Source: an uncultured Thiohalocapsa sp.
Lineage (GTDB): Bacteria; Pseudomonadota; Gammaproteobacteria; Chromatiales; Chromatiaceae
NCBI RefSeq assembly: GCF_913062725.1
Contig: NZ_CAJXWY010000003.1
Coordinates: 48,590 to 112,589, forward strand
Reading direction: 5' to 3'
Length of the DNA: 64,000 bases
Shown one piece after another: positions 57,967 through 64,000 of this stretch. The notes beneath the pieces were generated by a model. The model searched no databases. It was not told where the DNA came from and saw only the letters and a list, made by a program, of their open reading frames with translations. Position numbers and translations under genes: made by a program. Numbering within the stretch: position 1 is the first letter of the stretch; every line of letters starts with the position of its first letter.

Positions 57967-58215
57967 ATGACCATGCGAGATCACGAACGAGAAGGTGGCT
58001 CGGCGCGTGATGACGTGGCGGTAGACCGGACTTCGTTGCTGGAAGACGTGTCCGAGGCATGGCGCCCCATGAAGCGTCCGTCGCCCGAGGACAGGCGGGC
58101 GGGGAGGGCGCTGCTGCTTCGCGTCAGCGCCGAGCACGGTCACGCGGCGGTCGAGGCGGCCCAGGCGCAACAGGCCCTGCTTCCCGAGGGACACATGGCC
58201 TACTGGCAGCGGTGA
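57967..58215 (+). CDS. Small protein, unknown function
   Basis: 82 residues, highly charged (MTMRDHEREGG at the start, EGHMAYWQR at the end), no membrane segment. The ATG has GAGGAGAG directly upstream, a very good SD, which is the main reason to call it. It stands alone between the nuoN remnant region and the BREX-like fragment. It may be an island gene or a leftover. Confidence 0.45.
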   Translation: MTMRDHEREGGSARDDVAVDRTSLLEDVSEAWRPMKRPSPEDRRAGRALLLRVSAEHGHAAVEAAQAQQALLPEGHMAYWQR

Positions 58216-58270
58216 GCCTCACGCCCTCCCGAGATTGGATGTCAATGGGTGCAGAATCGGGTGCGGTCGG

Positions 58271-58300
58271 TTGATAAATGTTTGTTTTTGCGTGTAAAAG
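58271..58300 (+). promoter_or_regulatory. Putative promoter directly before the ATPase fragment
   Basis: TTGATA (58271-58276), 18-nt spacer, TAAAAG (58295-58300). The region is strikingly A/T-rich for this genome. The predicted transcript would start at about the GTG/ATG of the next gene, so it could be leaderless. Confidence 0.4.
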
Positions 58301-58303
58301 TGG

Positions 58304-59005
58304 GTGATGATCCAGGCATCCACTTTGCAGATCACCCCGGAGATACTTGCCTTCGTCGCCGAGATCGACGAGTTCAAGGGCGCTTGGCGCGCCCTGGGCA
58401 CACTGGCGCCGGAACGCCTGTCGGCCCTGCGCCGCGTCGCGACCATCGCGCGCGCCGCGCTCGATCAAACCTGGCCCTTCCTCGAAGGCGAGCCCGATGT
58501 CACCGACGCCGACCGCGAGCACGCCAACGCCCTCGGGGACCTGATCGCCCGCGAGACCTTCTTCCGCGAGCTGCCCGCGATCGACCAGCACACTAAAGCG
58601 CTGGAAGACGCCTACGCCGCGCGGCTCACGGCGGCCGTCGAGGCCCGCAGCCGGGCCTACGAGGCGGCACTGGAGCAGCTCTACGCGACCCCGGGCTGGG
58701 AGCAGATCGACGACGACCAACGTCATCGCATTGCCGAACTCCTCGCCAACTATACCGCCGCGCCCGCTAAGTCACCCTCCATCCCGCAGCTGCGTGCGGA
58801 TGCGGATGCCAGCGCCGTACGCCGCAACAAGGCCGTCGAGGAACTGCTGCGCCTGCTGGACGGCAACCGCGTCGTGAAGGTCTCGGCCGCCAGCTACTTT
58901 TCCGGGGGCGTCGAGACCGAGGAGCAGCTCGATCAGGCCTTAGATGGGCTGAAGGAGCAGTGTCTGGAGCTCATCGGCGCCGGCAAGAAGGTGTTGATTC
59001 AGTAG
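58304..59005 (+). pseudogene. C-terminal fragment of a BREX/Pgl large ATPase (BrxC/PglY-like)
   Basis: 233 residues, mostly helical and acidic, ending VETEEQLDQALDGLKEQCLELIGAGKKVLIQ (a run typical, as I recall, of the C-terminus of the ~1200-residue BrxC/PglY P-loop proteins of BREX systems). No Walker motifs are present, so the ATPase part would be missing. Start GTG 58304 or ATG 58307. The identification relies mainly on context: the next BREX-type pieces follow in the order ATPase, PglX, PglZ. It could also be a complete small protein; a profile search is needed to decide. Confidence 0.55.
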
Positions 59006-59011
59006 GGTCCA

Positions 59012-59031
59012 GGGTGCAGGGTGCAGGGTGC
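59012..59031. repeat. 7-bp tandem repeat GGGTGCA, nearly three copies
   Basis: GGGTGCA GGGTGCA GGGTGC directly after the ATPase fragment's stop and before the toxin-antitoxin pair, a possible scar of slippage or rearrangement. Confidence 0.7.
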
Positions 59032-59097
59032 GAGATTAGGCAGACTGAACCCCGAGCCCGAAGCGCGCAAACAGTCGACGACCCGGAGGCTGTCACA

Positions 59098-59334
59098 ATG
59101 ACCGACGTTGAAGAGATTGTCGAAAAGGCCCAACGGCTCGATCCTGCCCGGCTACGGCTCCTATCCGAGTTTGTCGATTTTCTGCTGGCCAGGGGTCAGG
59201 TGCGGGGCGATGCAGCGGTTTTTTCAGAGACCAGTATCGAGGACCCGGAGACGCCATCGGTCTATCAGGGCAAGCCTCTGAGCCTGGAGGCGATGCGCGA
59301 GGCGGTGGATTGGGAGGCGGGGGAGCATCGGTGA
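59098..59334 (+). CDS. Antitoxin of a PIN-toxin pair (VapB-like)
   Basis: 78 residues. N-terminal part EEIVEKAQRLDPARLRLLSEFVDFLLARG resembles DUF2281/VapB-like antitoxins; the C-terminal half (YQGKPLSLEAMREAVDW) would wrap the toxin. CGGAGG stands 8-13 bp before ATG 59098. The stop overlaps the toxin's GTG (GTGA), the normal arrangement of such pairs, so translation is coupled. Sits between two broken BREX genes. Confidence 0.8.
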   Translation: MTDVEEIVEKAQRLDPARLRLLSEFVDFLLARGQVRGDAAVFSETSIEDPETPSVYQGKPLSLEAMREAVDWEAGEHR

Positions 59335-59753
59335 TCGCCCTCGATACCAATATCGTCCTCCGCTACGCCCTCAAGGACGACACCGAGCAGACCCGTTTGG
59401 CGACCGATTTCCTGCGTGACAACGAGTGCCTGCTACTGCCGACCGTGGTGCTGGAGGCCGCCTGGGTCATGGGCTCCAAGCGCGGCTATGCGTTGGACCG
59501 CGCAACGGTCGCCGAACGGCTGCGACACGTGGCAGGCCTTCCCAATGTTCGGGTCGAGCAAGCGACGCAGGTTGCGGTGGCCTTGCGCTGGTACGAGACG
59601 GGCATGGACGTCGCCGACGCCCTGCATCTGGCGCTTGCCGGCAGCGGGCAGGGGCTGGTGACCCTGGATCGAGGTATTCGCCGGCTCGCGGAGCGGCTTC
59701 AGCTGGATCACCCCGTCGTTGTGCTCGAGACCACTCGCGGCCCCGATGTGTGA
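59331..59753 (+). CDS. PIN-domain ribonuclease toxin (VapC-like)
   Basis: 140-residue PIN-domain RNase. The acidic active-site residues are in place: Asp5 in ALDTNIVLRY, Glu in TVVLEAAWV, Asp pair in DVADALHLAL and Asp in VTLDRGI, so the toxin should be active. GTG start overlaps the antitoxin stop. Its own TGA overlaps the ATG (59746) available to the PglX fragment. Confidence 0.9.
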   Translation: MIALDTNIVLRYALKDDTEQTRLATDFLRDNECLLLPTVVLEAAWVMGSKRGYALDRATVAERLRHVAGLPNVRVEQATQVAVALRWYETGMDVADALHLALAGSGQGLVTLDRGIRRLAERLQLDHPVVVLETTRGPDV

Positions 59754-60810
59754 ACTGGCTCCTGGTGGAGAAGGACCTACTGCAACCCAGGGGGCGGGGC
59801 AAGGGCCCCAGAACCTTCGCGACTGGCTCGCGAGGGACTTCTTCCCGCTTCATATCAAAATGTACTCGAAGAGCCGCCGCAAAGCGCCGATCTACTGGCA
59901 GCTGGCGACGGCGTCGGTCGATTACTCGGCCTGGCTCTACATCCATGTCTTCACCAAGGACACGTTTTTCCGCGTCCAGAACGACTTCGTCGCACCCAAG
60001 CTCGCCCACGAGGAGCGGCGCCTCGGGGCGCTGACCGTGGAGCTGCGCGCCGGCGCGACTGCCGCCCAACGCAAGGAACTTGCCGCGCAAGAGGCGCTGG
60101 TCGAAGAGCTGCGCGCCTTCCTCGCCGAGGTGAAGCGCGTGGTGCCGCTCTGGAACCCCGACCTGGACGACGGCGTCATCATCAACTTCGCCCCGCTCTG
60201 GCGACTCGTGCCGCAGCACAAGCCCTGGCAGAAGGAGCTGAAGAAAACCTGGGACGCGCTCTGCGAGGGCAAGTACGACTGGGCGCACCTCACCATGCAC
60301 CTTTGGCCTGAGCGGGTCATCCCCAAGTGCGCGAAAGACCGCAGCCTGGCCATCGCCCACGACTTGGAGAACGTCTTCTGGGAAGAGGACGACGACGGCA
60401 AATGGCAGCCGGTGAAGGTCCCGCAGGCGGAGATCGACCAGCTCGTCGCCGAGCGCACCTCCGCCGCGGTGAAGGATGCCCTCCAGAGCCTGCTCGACGC
60501 CCCGCCGCCGGCCACAGGCCGAGGCGGCGGACGCCGCGGATCGGGCTGCGGGCCAGCGCGCCGCCCGCGAAGCACAACGGGCCGCCAGCGCTCCGGGGCA
60601 TCGGCGGCCCCCGATCCCGCCGTGATGGATTCCATCAAGCAAGCCATCGAAGCCACAGTCGACGGTGCGAGCAAGGCCGACGTCCGAGCCGCTACGGGTC
60701 TCAGCGATGCGCAGTGGAACGCCGCGATCGCTGCGCTGCCCGCGGACGGGTCGGTCGCCAAGAGTGGTGCTGGCCGCGGGACGCGGTACCGACTGAGCGA
60801 TCTGGGTTGA
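59746..60810 (+). pseudogene. C-terminal fragment of a PglX-type (BREX) adenine methyltransferase
   Basis: 354 residues, about the last third of a ~1100-1200-residue PglX. Diagnostic of its C-terminal region are DFFPLHIKMYSKSRRKAPIY, YIHVFTKDTFFRVQNDFVAP, NPDLDDGVIINFAPLWRLVP and HLTMHLWPERVIPKCAKDRS. The N-terminal catalytic methylase part with the NPPY motif is absent here and upstream. The ATG at 59746 overlaps the vapC stop, so the piece may still be translated. Residues ~258-292 switch to an unusual Gly/Arg/Ser-rich run; the +1 frame there reads as an Ala-rich helix, suggesting two compensating frameshifts. A winged-helix-like tail (about 298-354) follows. Confidence 0.75.
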
Positions 60811-60974
60811 TCGGCATGGCGCCTGAAGCCGTTCAGTCTCCATTTTCGTAATCGATCGAAATCTCTTTGATGATACATGATAACGATTTCGAATATTTCG
60901 AATAAAGCTATGATTGGACTGTCTGCTGGATAACAACAAGACGTCAAACAGTGAACACAGGAGCCCAATCGACC
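60811..60974. promoter_or_regulatory. Promoter and tandem operator-like repeats of the HTH-PIN module
   Basis: A/T-rich 164 bp. TTTCGAATA occurs twice in tandem (60887-60895 and 60896-60904), each copy holding the palindrome TTCGAA. TATGAT (60909-60914) is a good -10; the first repeat would overlap the -35. This is where an antitoxin would bind to repress its own operon. Confidence 0.55.
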
Positions 60975-61427
60975 ATGTCCCACGTCTACGCCCGACACCC
61001 GAGCCCGCCCAGCGACGAGGAAGCGCTCCTCGCCGCGGAGAGCAGCCGCAAGCTCGCCGCCATCATCGGCAAAGACGATCAGGCACAGCTCTGCGTGTTC
61101 GATAGCGACGAGAAGTTCGTCGTCCCGGTGTCCGTGATCCCGTTGCTGGCGGACATCCTCAACCAGATGGCCCAGGGCAACGCGGTCTCGGTGGTACCCA
61201 TCGGGCATACGCTGACGACGCAGCAAGCGGCCGATTTGCTCAATGTGTCGCGTCCCTTCCTGGTGAAGCTGCTCGAAACCGGCAAGATCCCTTTCACGAA
61301 GGTGGGTCGTCACCGCCGTATCAGGTATCAGGATCTGATGGCCTACATGGAGCAGATGGACGCGCAGAGCCGCGCGTCGGCGGATGCGCTGACCCAGAGC
61401 GCGCAAGAGCTCGGTCTCGGGTACTGA
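60975..61427 (+). CDS. HTH (excisionase-type) antitoxin
   Basis: 150 residues. Residues ~79-127 are a MerR/excisionase-like winged helix: TTQQAADLLNVSRPFLVKLLE, then GKIPFTKVGRHRRIRYQDLMAYM. The N-terminal part is helical and would bind the toxin. AGGAG lies ~13 bp before ATG 60975 (a GTG at 60951 would add eight residues). The PIN-domain gene follows 13 bp downstream, a known type of antitoxin-toxin pair. Confidence 0.85.
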   Translation: MSHVYARHPSPPSDEEALLAAESSRKLAAIIGKDDQAQLCVFDSDEKFVVPVSVIPLLADILNQMAQGNAVSVVPIGHTLTTQQAADLLNVSRPFLVKLLETGKIPFTKVGRHRRIRYQDLMAYMEQMDAQSRASADALTQSAQELGLGY

Positions 61428-61440
61428 CCAGGGATGCCGA

Positions 61441-62031
61441 TTGGCCAACTTCAAGGTCATCTACGACGCCTGCATCTTCTACCCGGCGCCGCTGCGGGAC
61501 CTGCTGGTACGCCTGGCGCAAACGCGCCGGTTCCGGGCGCGCTGGACGGAGGCGATCCACTCGGAATGGATCAACAGCCTGTACGCGAAGCGTCCGGACA
61601 TCGAGCCCGGCAAGCTCGAGGCCGTCGCGGAGCAGATCAACGCGGCCGTGCCGGATTGTCTGATCACAGGCTATGAGCACATCGTTCAGGAGCTGGAACT
61701 GCCGGATGAGAAGGATCGTCACGTGCTCGCGGCGGCGATCCGAGCCGGCGCGGCGGCGATCCGAGCCGGCGCGGCGGCGATCATCACGCTGAACATGAAA
61801 GACCTCCCCAGCACCGTCCTCGGCGAGTACGAGATCCTCGCCATCCATCCGGATGACTTCATCCTGGATCTGGCGGACCTGGAGCCGCAGGTGCTGGAGC
61901 GCGTCGCTAAGGCGCAGCGTCAGGCGTTGCGGCGACCGCCGCTGGACCCGGAGGGCTTCGTTTCGGTGCTGCGCCGTCAGGAGTTGCCGGGTGTGGCGGA
62001 CTTCCTGAACGCGCGACTGGATTTGATCTGA
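61441..62031 (+). CDS. PIN-domain toxin with a 7-residue duplication
   Basis: 196 residues; PIN RNase of the group paired with excisionase-type antitoxins. Active-site residues: Asp in VIYDACIFYP, Glu in TEAIHSEW, Asp in DEKDRHVLAAAI, Asp in TLNMKDLP. A 21-bp exact tandem duplication inserts seven residues (AAAIRAG) next to the last active-site strand, which may alter or abolish activity. TTG start at 61441; no ATG fits this frame. Followed by PglZ after 73 bp. Confidence 0.85.
   Translation: MANFKVIYDACIFYPAPLRDLLVRLAQTRRFRARWTEAIHSEWINSLYAKRPDIEPGKLEAVAEQINAAVPDCLITGYEHIVQELELPDEKDRHVLAAAIRAGAAAIRAGAAAIITLNMKDLPSTVLGEYEILAIHPDDFILDLADLEPQVLERVAKAQRQALRRPPLDPEGFVSVLRRQELPGVADFLNARLDLI
61729..61782 (+). 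repeat. 21-bp tandem duplication inside the PIN toxin
   Basis: Copy 1 61729-61749 and copy 2 61750-61770 are identical; a 12-nt partial third copy follows (61771-61782). In-frame, 7 codons. Confidence 0.95.
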
Positions 62032-62104
62032 TGGCCGGCGGCCGCTGAGCGGGCGCCCTCGCGCCCGTCCCAGATTCCTCGCCGACCCGAGCCACGACCT
62101 GCCG

Positions 62105-64000
62105 ATGCATCCATTCCACGACTATCTAGCCCAGCACCTCGAACAACGGGTACGCAAGCGCTCGATCGTGGTCTTCTACGATCCGCGCAACGAGTTTCGA
62201 CCGTTCTTCGAGCAGGAACTGGCGGTGGAAGACGCTGATCCGCTGCCCCGAACGACCATCGCCGGGCGGTCGGTATTCCTTGCGCGCCACCGCGGCAGCC
62301 TGTTTGCCCTGCGAGTGGCGGTGGAGCCCATCGTGTCCGCACATAAGCCGGAGCCCGTGGTCCTGTACCTTCCAGGCGTCCAGCGGGATCGGGCAGGCTC
62401 AGTGCGGATGGAGCTGGAAATGGGGGGCGACTGTTATGAGCCCCAGCTGCGTCGTCTCGTGCAGAACGTGCTCCGGCAGCGCTTCACCGACGGTCAGATC
62501 GATGAGATGCTGCGCCCAGCGTCGGTGACCTACGACGACATCGTGTCCTTTCTCGAACAGGGCTCGGCAGGCAAGGTCGCGTCGGTGCTGCATACCCTGT
62601 TCGGTGGCGTTCAGGGCGAGCAGCTCATCATCACGTGGCTTGCATCGAAGGAGAAGGATGCGGCCATCGCAGAGAAGGCAGCCATTCCAGAGCTGTTGAA
62701 GCTGCTCGACGCCCGCGTGGGGCTGAAGCTGCCGGGCGACACGAGCCTGGACGATGCGCGTAACAAGACGGCCCGCTATGTCCTGGTCAACGAGTTTCGG
62801 GATGACCTGTCCTGTGACCCGCCGCAGTCGATCGGCATGGTGCCGACGGCGGAGACCAAGGAGCAGCTCGCGCGCGTTCGCGACGTCGCCCAGAGTTTGA
62901 GGTCACGTCATCCGGACGCCTACATCGCGCTGGCGGATCAGGTCGAGCAGAACCTTGGTCTGGCGGGTGCGAATCTGGACCCGGTGTACTTGGGTGCGGT
63001 GGATACCTTTCGCTTCGAAGAAGACCGATTGTTGCAGCATGCCGCGCGCCTGGTTGCCAAGAAACGGTATCCGACGGCCCTCGATGTCGTCGGGGGTCGG
63101 GAGCACGGCTTCTGGGTCGATCGGGATGTCCGGCGCCAGCCCCAATGGGAGGCCTGTCGGCTGATGGCCGAGCTGGGATAAGCGGTGGAGCGCATCGGGC
63201 CGGAGCTGTCCAAGACGGGTAAGGACCCCGCCAAGTGGTTCGCCGCTTACACCAGAGACGATGGCTGGCACACGGCAGATGGTCTGCAACGGCGTCTGGA
63301 GACCTGGGTCGCCCACATGGACGAGGAGCCGGAGGCCGAGCAGGCCCTGGGTGTGGTGCGCGATGCCCACGAGCAGTTGTTGAGGGCCATGGCCGAGGGT
63401 TTCTCCGATGCCCTGGAAGCGGCTGGCTGGCAGGTGCCGAGCACGCTGCATCAGACCCAGGTGTATCCCGATGTGGTCGAGACCATGGGCGGGCGCGTCG
63501 CCTACTTCCTCGTCGATGCGATGCGCTTCGAGATGGGGGTGGAGCTTGCGCACCAGATCGAGGGTGCGACCGACCTGACCGTGAGCGCCGCAGTCTCGGC
63601 GCTGCCGTCCATCACCGCCGCAGGAACCGTCCGGGTGTCTGGCGCCGAGCTTGGCTATCACACACATCTGGACTTCATCTTTCCCACCGGCCTCGGGGTG
63701 CTCAAGGCCGGCGGTGGCTTGAGCTTCCATCACGGCGGCTTCAGCCTGCAGGATCTGGCGATGCCGGTCATCAGCCTGCGGATGGCCTCAGGCAAATCGG
63801 CTGCGATGCCTGGGATCGGCGTCCGCATCGAGGATTGCCCCGTCGCGGTGACCAACCGAACCTTCGGGCTCAAGCTGGTGGTGCAGGGGGACCTCCTCGC
63901 GACCGAGCCGTTGACCCTGCGCATGCTGCTGATGGCAGGTAGCGACGAGGTTGGCCGTGCCGGGATGGCCGTGGGCGGTGACTTCGACCGCGGCAAGGGG
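62105..64000 (+). pseudogene. pglZ: PglZ (BREX phosphatase-domain protein), broken
   Basis: N-terminal part 62105-63181 (358 residues, MHPFHDYLAQHLEQ at the start with VFYDPRNEFRPFFEQE, typical of PglZ) ends in TAA at 63179-63181. The same frame then runs open from 63182 to the window edge, 273 codons, with the PglZ phosphatase signature AYFLVDAMRFEMGVELA and the late motifs HLDFIFPTGLGVLKAGGGLSF and QDLAMPVISLRM. Between SALPSITAAG and TVRVSGAELGY (about 63620) the expected core with the TADHG-type metal site is missing, so an internal deletion is likely as well. GTG 63185 could restart translation. The gene continues past the window. Confidence 0.8.

Noticed and set aside
57578..64000. Prophage or integrative element with integrase
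   Set aside because: No integrase, transposase, structural phage gene or direct-repeat att pair is visible within the window.

Overview
The window is chromosomal DNA from a GC-rich gammaproteobacterium. Supporting signs are the tpiA–secG–tRNA-Leu(GAG)–nuoA-N order, the argH / algZ-algR-hemC-hemD-hemX block known from Pseudomonas and relatives, tamA-tamB, ubiD, smpB and typA. The overall feel (glgC and glucokinase, Sel1, Rap1a/Tai-like and glycine-zipper envelope proteins, a NavAb-like sodium channel) suggests Chromatiales or Ectothiorhodospiraceae, but this placement is inference only. No rRNA, insertion sequence, CRISPR array or intact prophage is visible.

Layout. 1-4.8 kb: the N-terminus of a MoxR-like AAA+ ATPase (minus strand, running off the left edge), a small conserved protein with a good terminator, an isocitrate lyase/PEP mutase family enzyme, a Sel1-repeat protein and a NodI/NodJ-type ABC exporter pair. 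5-10.4 kb: glgC, a secreted cysteine-containing Rap1a/Tai-like protein, thyA, sohB, a coiled-coil LysM protein and a MazG-like pyrophosphohydrolase. 10.5-16.6 kb: argH, divergent from algZ-algR-hemC-hemD-hemX (two-component regulation plus early tetrapyrrole synthesis). 16.6-25 kb: a ferredoxin/flavin reductase, an SDR epimerase, a second Rap1a/Tai-like protein, two paralogous glycine-zipper lipoproteins, a Cu/Zn-type permease fused to an HMA domain, an RRM protein, ubiD and a membrane-anchored protein of unknown role. 25-36.3 kb: glucokinase, a bacterial voltage-gated sodium channel, tamA-tamB, a small secreted protein, an LpxL-like acyltransferase and a flippase-like membrane protein. 36.3-41.7 kb: a 0.74 kb non-coding stretch with DnaA-box-like sites, then typA, a membrane protein, smpB, tpiA, secG and tRNA-Leu.

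41.7-57.6 kb is a complete 14-gene respiratory complex I operon (nuoA to nuoN) behind a recognisable sigma70-type promoter. The two gaps around nuoI carry strong RNA hairpins.

57.6-64 kb is accessory DNA and the most interesting part: a decayed phage-defence island. It holds the C-terminal end of what looks like a BREX/Pgl large ATPase, the C-terminal third of a PglX-type methyltransferase, and a PglZ gene broken by a nonsense codon and apparently by an internal deletion of the phosphatase core. Two PIN-domain toxin-antitoxin modules sit between the BREX pieces, one ahead of the PglX fragment and one ahead of pglZ. The first toxin's stop codon overlaps the start available to the PglX fragment. 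The island therefore looks like a BREX locus eroded while the toxin-antitoxin pairs stayed intact.
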